A DNA stretch of 64,000 nt. Origin: Pyronema omphalodes. Lineage: Eukaryota > Ascomycota > Pezizomycetes > Pezizales > Pyronemataceae. The position numbers were made by a program, and so were the translations under genes. Below are positions 32,339-42,597 of this stretch, in pieces. How positions within the stretch are numbered: the stretch's first letter is position 1; every line of letters begins with the position of its first letter. Below the pieces are notes generated by a model. That model did no database searches and was not told the origin of the DNA. It saw nothing but the letters and a program-made list of their open reading frames with translations. The DNA lies in the NCBI GenBank assembly GCA_024516155.1, contig JAJJXM010000108.1, positions 1-64,000 of the forward strand. Reading direction: 5' to 3'.

Positions 32339-33524
32339 ATGGACGCTAACTCGCCCCTCCCGCCGACCCCCTCGCTTATGCAGGCGCCAGTCGACACCTG
32401 CAGCCCTGCCACCCAAATTCCGACAACCCCGAGACACCAAATCATTGCCATCGACCCCACCTCTGTGATGTCCACCGACCCCTTCGCCGGAGCAGACGCC
32501 CCTCACGCCGGCACATCCTCCACCATCGCCCCCTCCCGCAGAAAGCCCACCTCCTCTTCTACCCGCAACACCGCCCGCCTCAGCAGAATCTCCGAATCCG
32601 AAATCCACCTCCTCCGACGCACTGTCGGGGACATGAAACGTGCCGCCATTACTCGCCTCGACCGGACCCCATCGACAGCGACTCCGAGACCGACCTTGAC
32701 GACGAAGAGGAATACGAATCAACACTCCAGCCAAGCGCCGAATTCCTCACCACGATCGCCACCATGATCTCGAAAACCACCAACGACGCCCTTCGCCCTA
32801 TAGTACAATCCATCGACACCATCAACAGGCGACTCGACAAAATCACCAAACCCAACCAACTTTCACCGCAACAGCCCCAGCAACAGCCCCACCCCGGACC
32901 GACAACCACTGCCACCCAACCCCTGACGATCTCCAGCAGTTGAAGGAGCGATGCCGCATGCTGGAAGCCACCCTCCGACACCACAACATTCCCCTACCGA
33001 CCTCCACCAACCCCCGCCGCCACAACCGACCAGCAACAACCAAACCAGCAGCACCCTGGACCAGCGGAAACGCAGCAAACGACCTCCTCTCCTCCGACCA
33101 CGCCCCTCGACGCACCCCAATTGCACACCCAACCCCACGACCACCCCGACCGCGCCCCCAGTCCATCATCAAACCGTGCACCAACCCCCCTGAACTCAAC
33201 GTGAACACCAGGGTTAGCGTAGGAATCGCCGTCAACACCGCTTTGGCCGAAACCCGGGCTCCACCTCACATGGGGGTAACTACGATAAGACAAAATGCGA
33301 ACGGAAACCTCCTGCTAACCATGTCGGACAACACAACTGAGGAAGAGCTGACGGAGAACTTAGCTACGATACAGGAAGCCACAAAGACAGCCCACACCTC
33401 CCTATCCGAACCCCGCCTGAACCAGCGTTGGTACAAGCTCGCCGTGAACGGCATCCCCACAGACCTATAACCCGACACCCCTGAGGGCGTGCGCCCTCTC
33501 CAGGAAGAGATCGAACGCAACAAC
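32339..33524 (+). pseudogene. LINE-D ORF1, N-terminal part, multiply broken
   Basis: It starts MDANSPLPPTPSLMQ, like LINE-B1. A deletion of roughly 50 bases with a frameshift lies near 32665, a one-base loss near 32917 stops the frame in ISSS, and a TAA replaces Tyr in GIPTDLYPDTP at about 33468. The coiled-coil segment (NDALRPIVQSIDTINRRLDKI) and the RWYKLAVNGIPTDL block are clear. The same lesions occur in the second copy of this region (41049-41791), so the gene was dead before that duplication. Confidence 0.85.
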
Positions 33525-34052
33525 TGTCACGGCACACGGCTGACGAGCAGTTGTGTTGTTGCGTCATCATTATGTTGTCGTTGTTGTTGTCGACATCGTG
33601 CCGTTGTCTTGCCGTGTTGTGTTGTGTTGTCGTTGTGTTGTTGTGTGTGCCGTGCCGTTGTGGTTGATAGACTGATTGATGATGGATGACGTACCATGAG
33701 CTGGAGAGCTGTGGCGTCGCAGGTGAATTGATGGAGAACGGAAGCTTCATGTAGCGATGTTGGATGACGGCCCAGCAAGAGTGCTGGCCGCCCCTTTGTA
33801 CATAAGGAGGCTTGCCTCCCCGTTGTCGAGTTCTCCATCGAACGTCTTGTGTCTTTCCCTTGTTCTTAATAAAGACTTCTCCTTCCAGTCCCACGTCATT
33901 CTTGTCCTTGTCCCTGTTCCTGTTTCGTGTGCCGTCCGTCTGACGAGGACTTCGGTCCTTGTCTTTCCGTTCCCCGTCCTGGAACCCGCCTAGTCCCCCT
34001 TGCCGGTAGTGTTCAGTGTGTTCTTTGAACGTCCGTTCCTAGTTCCCTGACA
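33525..34052 (+). repeat. gypsy-2 LTR, duplicated copy
   Basis: A 528-bp LTR (TGTCACGG...CTGACA) identical in layout to 41792-42319. At two positions (GTGTGTTC and TTCCTAGTT) it agrees with the 3' LTR, while the 41792 copy differs. Those changes therefore arose in the right-hand copy after duplication. Confidence 0.9.
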
Positions 34053-34475
34053 TTACGTTCCATCGAATAATTATTCAACCAACACGCATGAACCCCACCG
34101 GTTCTGCTGGGACCTACGCCTTAAAACAAGCCCTGGAAACGCACACCCTAAACGAAACCTTCGGGATTTCCGACCGATTCGCTGGCGCAGTGCGAAGAAC
34201 CATCCGAAGAGCAGAAAATCACTGCTACCTTGTGGTCCGCTGGGAACTCCAGGACTGCACTTACCAGGAGCACGTCCGCCACACCATCAGACTCAAGCCA
34301 ATCCTCCGAGCCCGCCAGAATGCACGTTAAACTTATCGACGAAGGACACTGGCAGCAAATTGTGAACGCTGCCTCCATGACCCAGTTCCCTGACGGCCAT
34401 GAACCGCTTACTTTCACCAAACAACTCGCGCAATCCATCCTAGACGCTCAAGACCACCCCACGGGCTATCTCTTA
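34053..34475 (+). pseudogene. gypsy-2 leader, small ORF and start of Gag, duplicated and truncated
   Basis: It repeats the 80-codon leader ORF (34088-34330) and the first 50 or so Gag codons (from ATG 34320, MHVKLIDEGHWQQIV). The LINE-A4 tail then cuts Gag after HPTGYL. Confidence 0.85.
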
Positions 34476-35274
34476 TTTATTTATTTATTCATTCATTAAC
34501 TCATACACGCATCCAACCGTAAGGTTATGGCGGAATCTACAGTAAATACAAAATTAAGAAACCCGGGTGTTAGGCCAAGCTCTCACTGGGTATGCCCCAG
34601 AGCTTGTCGTTAGGGTGTGGGGTTGTAGACCCCCAAGTCTCGTTGTGCTTTTGTTCGTCAAGCGTCGTCTGTTCCAGGAGCCCTGTACGCTCGGAGGCCA
34701 CCTCGCCGGGTCGTTCCCCCATTTCCTCCACCCTTCCCCTCCCTTTTTTAACCGTTTTTCCACCTTTATTTCCTCCACAAAGCAAAAACAAACAAGCAAA
34801 AGAAAAGAAAAGAAGATATAACTCCCCCGGGTCAACGCCCCCCCATCGCACCTCTCTCCCCTGTGCCACTACCCTACTCTACGTCCCTCCCCTCGCCCTT
34901 CACCACGCTCCTCCCTCTCGGCTCGCCGGCCATCCATCGTCCCACTCCGTCCACTTCTCTCCGCGTCACCATCTCGTACTCGCCTCATTCGTGCTCCTCC
35001 CGTCCGTCTCCACCGCGTCTCTCCTCTCCCTCGGCTCCTCGCCTCACTTTCACTCCCGTTTCAAAAAGAAAAAACACAAGACTCCGTTCTCCACAACAAC
35101 CACGCCTCCGCTCTCCCAGTCTCCCGTCTCCACTCTCTCCTCCTCATCGTCCGCTTCCTCCCCCTCCCCTTTCCCCCGTCTCTCTCTCCGCTCTCGCCTC
35201 CCGCTTCTCCCTCCCTCCGTCCTCCTCCTACTTCTTTTTATTATTATTTTATGTTATTATTTTTTTTTTTTTTT
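34476..35274 (-). other. LINE-A4 3' UTR
   Basis: No gene. It holds the 3' module and about 450 bases of pyrimidine-rich plus strand with low-complexity frames, ending in the T-run next to the ORF2 stop. Confidence 0.8.
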
Positions 35275-38200
35275 TTAATTATTAGAGGTAACCGCGTGCT
35301 CGTCCGTCAGGTCCAGCAGCGTCCCCCAGTCTGTTGTCAGCGTAGCAGATGTGTCCTCCTCAGCGGGGAGTTTACTTAACCTTGCGTGAGCCCACTCCGC
35401 AGTTGCTATCTTGGTCTCTGAGATCATAGCGGACAGTGCTTTGGTTCCGGCGGTGGTATGTAAGATTGTCGGTAGTGTGAGGTGTCGTCGTCGTGGGATT
35501 TTCAGTGTACGTCGCAGTTCGGTCCGTTGGGAAGTGAAGTAGGGGCACGAGAGAATGAGATGTTTGGGGGATTGCGGAGGGTGAAGGGGGCATGAGCACG
35601 AGCGGGAGGGGTATTGGGCGGTGGGGGGATGAGCAAGGCAGTCCAAAAAATAACCGTGTCCGGTTCGCAATCCCAAGATTGCGGTTGATAGTTTGCGTGG
35701 TAGGGCCGTGTAGGCATGATCGAGGCGTCGACGGTGTGGGGCGTCGTATGTTTTAAGTTTCGGCGCGGAGGAGTACCAGGTCGTCCAGTCATGGATGTAT
35801 TGATCGTGAATCTGTCGGCGTATCCAGGACAGGGAGACCGGTAGCGAAGAGGGGGGAGTTAGGGTGGTTGCAGTTTTGGCGAGGAGGTCGGCTTGGTCAT
35901 TCCCGGGTATATCGGTATGTCCTGGGACCCAATGTAAGGTGACGGATGTGTCTTTGGAACGGAGGGAGGAGGCGATGTCGTGTATAGCGCGGGCGAGCTC
36001 TTGGCCCGGACCACATGTTGTGCGGGAGGCGCGGAGGATGGCCGCCTGGTTGTCTGTAAAGACGTGTATCCGGCGGCGTCGGAGGTGGTTGTGGGAGATG
36101 ATTTTGTGGCACATCTCGAGGCAGTCGTGAATTGCTCGTAGCTCGGCGTCGAACACTTCCGTGGTCGTGCCCATGGGGATGGATTCGTTGACTTGACGGG
36201 GGAAACCTGAGGTGATGCAGTATCCGGCGCCTGTTTTTCCTTCGAGTTGGGAGCCGTCTGTATAGGCGATAATGTTGGTTTTGTCGTCACTCAGGTCGCG
36301 GATCAGCGAGAGGTGTTCGACGGCGGCTTCGGGTTTGGGGAGGGAGGATATCTTTATTCGTAGGGGTGAGCTTATCCACGGGGTGGGATTTGGGTGTGCC
36401 GTGTCCTCGATTACGTCGTCTGGTAATATCCACTGACCGACGGAGCGGAGCATGCGAACGAGGCGCGAGGGGGCTTTCTGGGTGGTGTTCCAGGGGTAGT
36501 CATATTCGGACGGGTCACATATGGAGGTGGGGAAGTGGTTGGGCACGGGGAAGGAGGAAGGGCAGCGTCTAACTACGGGGTGGGAAGGGGGGAGGGAGAG
36601 GAGGCGGAGAACGTATTTGCGGCTGCGGCGTTGAAGGTGAACAGCGACGGGGGGTATGGCGGCTTCGTTGTGTAGGGCCACTATGGGGGTCGATGTGAAT
36701 GCGTTTAGTATGCGGCGTAGGGCGGAGTTTTGTTGCGTTTGTAGTGTGCTGGCCAGTCCTTTTTGTCCATTCCACCAGATCTCAGAGCCAAAATCCGACC
36801 TAGAGGTTACACACGCTTGATAAAGTGTACGGGTCGCTGAGGGGGACAGACCTGTTTCGTGACATACCAAACTTCGGAGGGCGTTGAGGGACCTAGCGGC
36901 GGCCGTCAGTCTTATTTTTACATGTTGGGAGAAGGAAAGTTTGCGATCAAAATGTATGCCAATCCACCGGACCACGTCCTTGCTGCCTCCTTGTGTCCCA
37001 GGGGTGACTATGGTGCCGTTAGGTAAGCGCACGTTTGTTGCTTCGCTGTGTTCATCGATTCGCGACTTATGGAAGTGCAGCATCTCCGATTTGGAATCGT
37101 CGAATGCTACCGCGTTCGTCTGCGCCCAGTTGAATGCGGTGCGAGCGGCTGCTTCCAGGGCGCGCGCATTTTGTTCTCTCGTTCGTCCATGGGCCACCAA
37201 GGCAACGTCGTCTATATAGCTAGGGGTCAACAGGGTCGGGTGTTCGGATTGTAAGGCGTCAAAGAGGGGGCGAAGGTATATGAGGAAGAGTATTGGCGAC
37301 GCGGGGGATCCCTGGGGAATGCCGGTTTGAATTGGACGCTGTGAATCTGTTCTGCCGTCAAATGATAGGGCGGTTGTGCGGTCACTTAAGAATGAGGAAC
37401 ACCACGATATTACCGCCTGTGGGCAGCCGAGTGAGTGCATAGTTGCCAGTAATCTGGCGGAGGAGACGTTATCGAAAGCTCCTCGTACATCTAAAAATAG
37501 GGCAGACGTCACGAAGCGATTTCCCGCGTTAACTTCTACCTCATGCGTCAGTGCCATCGCGGCGTCAATTGCCGAGCGCTTTGGGCGCCCGCCAATCTGG
37601 TCCTTATGCAGGATGTCGTGCGACTCCGCCATAAGGCTGAGCCGGGTCGCCACGAGTTTTTCTAACACCTTGCCCAAGCAGTTGAGTAAGGCGATCGGGC
37701 GGTATGCCTTTATGGCGCTATAGTCCGGTTTGTTTGGTTTAGATATCACCACCGTCGTGGCCTCTCGCCAGCTCCGCGGGTGATATCCTTTCGTTCCTAA
37801 TGTTGAGTACAGGGCGTTGAAAACTTTGGGGACTGCATCGTACGCCTTCCTAAGGCACGCGAACGTGATGGAGTCCGGGCCGGGGGCTTTCTTGGGGGAG
37901 GATGTTGTGATAGCGGTACGAATGTCTTCGGGGGTGAATGTTTTCCAGGGGAGTTGGGGGTTGGGTCGTGAGGTGCGTGTGGGGGGGGCAGCTGGGGGGG
38001 GAGGGAATAACGCTTGAAAGGCCTCTACCTTACTGTCGAAGTCGACGCATACCTTCTCCATTCCTCCTACCTGTGTCTTGATCGGTGGTGTCAATTGAGC
38101 GCGGCGCGGGTTTGTATATCGGAAGGCCGCCCATATGTCTGGTCCTTCCACCGCGGCTAAGTATTCCTTCCACATGGAGTCCTTTGCATGTCGGACTTTC

Positions 38201-39276
38201 CTGTAGTGGGAGTTTCGAGACTGTTTGTATTCGGCGAGGTGTTGGGGAAGGCGGGTCTGTTTCCATCTCCTCCTGGCCCGGGTCATGTCTTTACGTGTCA
38301 GGCGTACCTCCTCCGTCCACCATCTCTTCGACCGCGGGGTTGGGGTGAGGGTAGGTGTTGATATCGCGGCGGCGGTTTGGATAGAGTCGCGAAGGAGGGC
38401 AGCCCATTCGTCGAGGTTCTCGGCGGAGGGGTTGGCTCGGAGGTGGGACCACCGGGGGTAGGAAGCTTCGGTGAGGCGTTGCAATTCTTCGGTGAAGGTC
38501 TCCCAGTCCGTCTTGCGCCAGTTTAGTCGTGTAGTGTCGCCTGCGGTGTTGTGGTGGTCTGGGTGTGAGGAGTTGATTTGGAAACGGATCACCTCGTGGT
38601 CCGATCCCGTGGCAATGCCGTCGTCAATGGCCCAAGAAGAAATTTCCCTTGCCATCGCCGGGGCTGCCAGAGTCAGGTCGAGGACCGAAGAGCCCGATCC
38701 GTCTCGATAGTGGTAAGTAGGAACGTCCGGGACGTTTACCAGTTGCCAGTGATGGTCTTCCATCAGTTCCACCAGCACGTCTGCTCTCGCTGGTCTGCGT
38801 GCGTGGGAGTTCCACAGAGGGTGATGGGCATTGAGGTCCCCTGTGATCACGCAACGGTGGGGGAGAGTGAGGGGGGTAAGGGAGCGGGGGACGGTATATA
38901 ATTTTGTTTGGGGGTCTTTTTCATTATAGATATTTAAGAGGTAAAAGGAGGGAATGAGTGTGGTGCTAACCTCGAGTACCTGGAGGTCAGTATCTCCGCT
39001 GACGTCCGGTCTTGGTGTGACTCGAACATGTGGGTTGAGGCGAGAGATATATGCAGCAGTGCGATTGACTTTGTCGTGGCTGCGGGGGGGAAGTAACAAA
39101 AGGAAATCTGGATGTGTGATTGCGTACCGGGGATCTTTAACGTTAATCTCTTGTACCAGCAATATGTCTATTTTGGATCCTGCTGAGTTCAGCAGTGTTG
39201 TTAGTGCGGTCGCGCTGCGATTGGTGTTATGTGACACGATGCGAAGGGTCGCCGCTGATGAGTCGTATCTATTCAT
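35275..39276 (-). CDS. LINE-A4 ORF2: endonuclease, RT, RNase H, zinc tail (intact)
   Basis: An intact protein of 1,333 residues that would nick target DNA and copy the LINE RNA in place. The exonuclease-endonuclease-phosphatase domain covers residues of about 10-235, with SHN at 15-17, VQEIN at 41-45, GDLNAHH at 146-152 and SDHE at 225-228. RT follows the Pro-rich linker: AYRPIALLNCLGK, FLDVRGAFDNV (motif A), GIPQGSPASP and YIDD at 37207-37218. RNase H begins near residue 1000 (YTDGSQLEGKTG), with TEVFDAEL, FTDNQAA and HWVPGHTDIPGNDQAD. The tail has CSCPLHPPQSPKHLILSCP. The start ATG lies inside the last codons of ORF1 (8-nt overlap). The full domain set and open frame make it a candidate source of active enzyme, although its own ORF1 is truncated. 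Confidence 0.95.
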   Translation of the reverse strand: MNRYDSSAATLRIVSHNTNRSATALTTLLNSAGSKIDILLVQEINVKDPRYAITHPDFLLLLPPRSHDKVNRTAAYISRLNPHVRVTPRPDVSGDTDLQVLEVSTTLIPSFYLLNIYNEKDPQTKLYTVPRSLTPLTLPHRCVITGDLNAHHPLWNSHARRPARADVLVELMEDHHWQLVNVPDVPTYHYRDGSGSSVLDLTLAAPAMAREISSWAIDDGIATGSDHEVIRFQINSSHPDHHNTAGDTTRLNWRKTDWETFTEELQRLTEASYPRWSHLRANPSAENLDEWAALLRDSIQTAAAISTPTLTPTPRSKRWWTEEVRLTRKDMTRARRRWKQTRLPQHLAEYKQSRNSHYRKVRHAKDSMWKEYLAAVEGPDIWAAFRYTNPRRAQLTPPIKTQVGGMEKVCVDFDSKVEAFQALFPPPPAAPPTRTSRPNPQLPWKTFTPEDIRTAITTSSPKKAPGPDSITFACLRKAYDAVPKVFNALYSTLGTKGYHPRSWREATTVVISKPNKPDYSAIKAYRPIALLNCLGKVLEKLVATRLSLMAESHDILHKDQIGGRPKRSAIDAAMALTHEVEVNAGNRFVTSALFLDVRGAFDNVSSARLLATMHSLGCPQAVISWCSSFLSDRTTALSFDGRTDSQRPIQTGIPQGSPASPILFLIYLRPLFDALQSEHPTLLTPSYIDDVALVAHGRTREQNARALEAAARTAFNWAQTNAVAFDDSKSEMLHFHKSRIDEHSEATNVRLPNGTIVTPGTQGGSKDVVRWIGIHFDRKLSFSQHVKIRLTAAARSLNALRSLVCHETGLSPSATRTLYQACVTSRSDFGSEIWWNGQKGLASTLQTQQNSALRRILNAFTSTPIVALHNEAAIPPVAVHLQRRSRKYVLRLLSLPPSHPVVRRCPSSFPVPNHFPTSICDPSEYDYPWNTTQKAPSRLVRMLRSVGQWILPDDVIEDTAHPNPTPWISSPLRIKISSLPKPEAAVEHLSLIRDLSDDKTNIIAYTDGSQLEGKTGAGYCITSGFPRQVNESIPMGTTTEVFDAELRAIHDCLEMCHKIISHNHLRRRRIHVFTDNQAAILRASRTTCGPGQELARAIHDIASSLRSKDTSVTLHWVPGHTDIPGNDQADLLAKTATTLTPPSSLPVSLSWIRRQIHDQYIHDWTTWYSSAPKLKTYDAPHRRRLDHAYTALPRKLSTAILGLRTGHGYFLDCLAHPPTAQYPSRSCSCPLHPPQSPKHLILSCPYFTSQRTELRRTLKIPRRRHLTLPTILHTTAGTKALSAMISETKIATAEWAHARLSKLPAEEDTSATLTTDWGTLLDLTDEHAVTSNN

Positions 39277-41048
39277 CAGCGGTCATGGTGGTGTCGGCGA
39301 TGGGGTTTATTTCGGAGGGGATGGCGTCTAGGGGTGTTGTCTCCGGGCGAGTCTTCTGCCAGGCTTCCCTGACGACGTTCACTTTGACGGGGCAGCGGGT
39401 GCTGTATGCGGCGTGGTGGACGTCTGTGAGTCCAGCGGCGACACAATTGGCACACTTGTAGAGGGTGTGTTGACATTTGCGGCCCTGGATTGTGGGACAC
39501 TGGCTGCATTGGTGATATTCGGTGGGGTGAGGGGCGGCGCATATCGCGCAAGCGGGGCCATTGTCAGCTGGGCAGATTGCATGATGATGTCCGAATTTCT
39601 GGCACCTGCGGCATTGGTCAATGGAACGGGCGGTGAAGAATTCTGTCACCTTGCGTTGTTCGAATAATACTGTCACCTTTGTTCTCTTGAGGAGGTTGTA
39701 TTCCTCGCTGGACTTCAGTGCGATCATCACACTGGAGGCGGTCTTACCAACACGCTTGTCCGGGTGAGAGATGTACCTTGGGGGTTGTGTCAGGCGTACT
39801 TTGTGGTTCGTCTCGATTTCTTGCTGCAATTTTTGCATACCCTCGGCGGTGTCCTCGTAGTAGTCCGTGGGGATTCCGTGGACTGCCAGCTTATACCATT
39901 TTTCGTTAAGTCGGGGGGGCAAGAGGTTCGGGTGGACTGTGCACGCAGCGGCGTGGATAACAGAGAGGTGGGGGGTGAGATCGGTAATGGATGTGTTCGG
40001 GGAGGGGGTAAGCATGAGGCTTCCTGCCATATTTTTCCTAACCGTCATGATGTTTCCTTCCACCTTCGCCTTGTGTAGGGCTTCGTTGATAGCTAATCCA
40101 ATGGCGATCTTAGAGCTATCGGGCAGGGCACGGGGGTCAGGGCAGGGGATCACAATGTCTTGGACGCGGGGGGGGTTCTTGCGTTGGGGGTTGGGTTTGG
40201 TGGTCTTAGGGGGGGTCTTTGATGGGGCATCGGCTTTCTCTTTGAACAACTTGGTGGCCGCGGGTATTGGTCCTTGCCACGGTTCGTTCGCCTGGGGTGG
40301 GGGAGGGGGTAGGTGAGGGGGAGGAGTGAGCTCGTTCTTCCGGAGTTCAGCTTCGGCGTTCAAGCACCTCTGCTTCCAGTACTCGGCTTCGCTGAGGCGG
40401 GGGGCATGTTTGGAGGGTAAATCGAGAGGGGCGTTAACGGGCTGGGTATCGGGGCTGGTGGTCTCAAGGGGGGTGGGGGATGCGGAGACGGGGGTGGGGG
40501 ACACGGCGGTAGCTGTTCCTTTCGGTAGGAGGGACGGGGCGAGGAGTTGGACGGCGTCGTAGATGGATTGGAGGAGGGACTGGTTCTTGTTGATTGTCTT
40601 GAACGCTTTGTTGATTCTGTCGTTCGTTGTCTGGTCGGCGTGACGAAACATGTCCGCGGTGGTAGCAAGATTGTGGTGGAGGACGTCGATGGATTGAGCG
40701 AGGTCGGCGTTGCTGGGAGGTGTGGCGTTAATCGGAGCGGTGTCGGGGTGGAGTCGTTTGACTAGTGCAGGAACGGGGGTGGAGTCTTCGGCGATATGGG
40801 TGATAGTATGGGCAGTGGAGGCGGCGGGGCGTTTTTTCTGTTTTCCGGTGGTTTGTTGGATGGAGTATTTAGGGTCATTGTTGCTCAGTTGATCGGGGGT
40901 GTCGGAGTTTTCGGGGAGGGGTTTTTTGTTGTGGGGTGTTTTGGGTGGGGCGTTGGTGGTGTTGCGAGAAGTTGGCGTTGGGGAGCTGTCTCGGGGAGAC
41001 GCGTCGTCGTCGCTGGAATCCTCGCTGACGTCAGAGCACGTGTCCACA
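39269..41048 (-). pseudogene. LINE-A4 ORF1, 5'-truncated
   Basis: Element sequence is open from about 41048 (VDTCSDVSEDSSDDD) to 39269, some 590 codons, but the native start is missing. The upstream reading of this frame is antisense LINE-D sequence. An acidic/Ser-rich start is followed by a helix (DLAQSIDVLHHNLATTADMF, NDRINKAFKTINKNQSLL), a Pro-rich linker, the RLNEKWYKLAVHGIPTDYYEDT block and C-terminal Cys/His motifs (CRRCQKFGHHHAIC, CAICAAPH, CSQC, CANC) for nucleic-acid binding. It is clearly homologous to LINE-B ORF1 in the C-terminal half and unrelated by eye in the N-terminal half. Confidence 0.85.
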
Positions 41049-41791
41049 AACGACGCCCTTCGCCCTATAGTACAATCCATCGACACCATCAACAGGCGAC
41101 TCGACAAAATCACCAAACCCAACCAACTTTCACCGCAACAGCCCCAGCAACAGCCCCACCCCGGACCGACAACCACTGCCACCCAACCCCTGACGATCTC
41201 CAGCAGTTGAAGGAGCGATGCCGAATGCTGGAAGCCACCCTCCGACACCACAACATTCCCCTACCGACCTCCACCAACCCCCGCCGCCACAACCGACCAG
41301 CAACAACCAAACCAGCAGCACCCTGGACCAGCGGAAACGCAGCAAACGACCTCCTCTCCTCCGACCACGCCCCTCGACGCACCCCAATTGCACACCCAAC
41401 CCCACGACCACCCCAACCGCGCCCCCAGTCCATCATCAAACCGTGCACCAACCCCCCTGAACTCAACGTGAACACCAGGGTTAGCGTAGGAATCGCCGTC
41501 AACACCGCTTTGGCCGAAACCCGGGCTCCACCTCACATGGGGGTAACTACGATAAGACAAAATGCGAACGGAAACCTCCTGCTAACCATGTCGGACAACA
41601 CAACTGAGGAAGAGCTGACGGAGAACTTAGCTACGATACAGGAAGCCACAAAGACAGCCCACACCTCCCTATCCGAACCCCGCCTGAACCAGCGTTGGTA
41701 CAAGCTCGCCGTGAACGGCATCCCCACAGACCTATAACCCGACACCCCTGAGGGCGTGCGCCCTCTCCAGGAAGAGATCGAACGCAACAAC
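41049..41791 (+). pseudogene. LINE-D ORF1 segment, duplicated copy
   Basis: It repeats the LINE-D ORF1 middle region, with the same one-base loss and the same TAA in the GIPTDL block. It ends in the ACAAC that forms the left TSD of gypsy-2 (41787-41791). Confidence 0.88.
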
Positions 41792-42319
41792 TGTCACGGC
41801 ACACGGCTGACGAGCAGTTGTGTTGTTGCGTCATCATTATGTTGTCGTTGTTGTTGTCGACATCGTGCCGTTGTCTTGCCGTGTTGTGTTGTGTTGTCGT
41901 TGTGTTGTTGTGTGTGCCGTGCCGTTGTGGTTGATAGACTGATTGATGATGGATGACGTACCATGAGCTGGAGAGCTGTGGCGTCGCAGGTGAATTGATG
42001 GAGAACGGAAGCTTCATGTAGCGATGTTGGATGACGGCCCAGCAAGAGTGCTGGCCGCCCCTTTGTACATAAGGAGGCTTGCCTCCCCGTTGTCGAGTTC
42101 TCCATCGAACGTCTTGTGTCTTTCCCTTGTTCTTAATAAAGACTTCTCCTTCCAGTCCCACGTCATTCTTGTCCTTGTCCCTGTTCCTGTTTCGTGTGCC
42201 GTCCGTCTGACGAGGACTTCGGTCCTTGTCTTTCCGTTCCCCGTCCTGGAACCCGCCTAGTCCCCCTTGCCGGTAGTGTTCAGTGTATTCTTTGAACGTC
42301 CGTTCGTAGTTCCCTGACA
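41792..42319 (+). repeat. gypsy-2 5' LTR
   Basis: It runs from TGTCA to TGACA. Internal TTGT-rich simple sequence lies at 41820-41925, and a likely polyadenylation signal AATAAA at about 42134. I found no conventional TGG-type primer-binding site downstream. Confidence 0.93.
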
Positions 42320-42354
42320 TTACGTTCCATCGAATAATTATTCAACCAACACGC

Positions 42355-42597
42355 ATGAACCCCACCGGTTCTGCTGGGACCTACGCCTTAAAACAAGCCC
42401 TGGAAACGCACACCCTAAACGAAACCTTCGGGATTTCCGACCGATTCGCTGGCGCAGTGCGAAGAACCATCCGAAGAGCAGAAAATCACTGCTACCTTGT
42501 GGTCCGCTGGGAACTCCAGGACTGCACTTACCAGGAGCACGTCCGCCACACCATCAGACTCAAGCCAATCCTCCGAGCCCGCCAGAATGCACGTTAA
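42355..42597 (+). CDS. gypsy-2 leader ORF, 80 residues, unknown function
   Basis: A short open frame starting 36 bases after the LTR (MNPTGSAGTYALKQ...). It is basic in its second half (RRTIRRAENH, RLKPILRARQNAR), without Cys/His motifs or a membrane segment. Its TAA overlaps the Gag ATG: the bases from 42587 to 42597 hold both, so Gag translation could depend on re-initiation. The frame is also unbroken in the duplicated copy at 34088-34330. It may be a separate small protein or an N-terminal Gag piece that lost its frame. I do not recognise the family. Confidence 0.55.
   Translation: MNPTGSAGTYALKQALETHTLNETFGISDRFAGAVRRTIRRAENHCYLVVRWELQDCTYQEHVRHTIRLKPILRARQNAR

Larger units (their letters stand above)
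31911..33524 (+). mobile_element. LINE-D, 5' part (5' UTR and ORF1), cut by gypsy-2
   Basis: It starts head-to-head against the truncated LINE-A2. The 5' UTR shows the common GAAACCGCTGACCCCCCCC start, and ORF1 starts at 32339. It is interrupted at 33524 by the LTR of gypsy-2, and the rest resumes at 61537 after the far LTR. Since LINE-A2 does not resume before the window ends, LINE-D probably inserted into LINE-A2 and closes beyond 64000. Confidence 0.85.
32782..34475 (+). repeat. 1,694-bp direct repeat, left copy
   Basis: It covers the end of the LINE-D ORF1 fragment, the complete gypsy-2 LTR and the first 420 bases of the gypsy-2 interior. It aligns with 41049-42742 at a constant offset of 8,267 without indels, and I noticed only four substitutions. 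It ends exactly where the LINE-A4 tail begins. Confidence 0.93.
34476..41048 (-). mobile_element. LINE-A4, 5'-truncated but with intact ORF2
   Basis: The ATAA-type tail is at 34476-34500, with the hairpin at 34515-34526. A purine-rich (minus) 3' UTR and a T-run (35252-35277) lead to ORF2 (35275-39276), then ORF1, which is cut at 41048 near its N-terminus. The flanks are the two 1,694-bp direct repeats in place of a normal TSD of 10-20 bp. Confidence 0.93.

Noticed and set aside
33561..33665. TTGT-rich repeat in the gypsy-2 LTR as a CRISPR or satellite array
   Set aside because: It is a short imperfect simple sequence without spacers and is present in all three LTR copies.
39269..41251. The full open frame at 39269-41251 as native ORF1 of LINE-A4
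   Set aside because: Its first 70 or so residues are antisense LINE-D sequence identical to shadows elsewhere; the element itself starts at about 41048.
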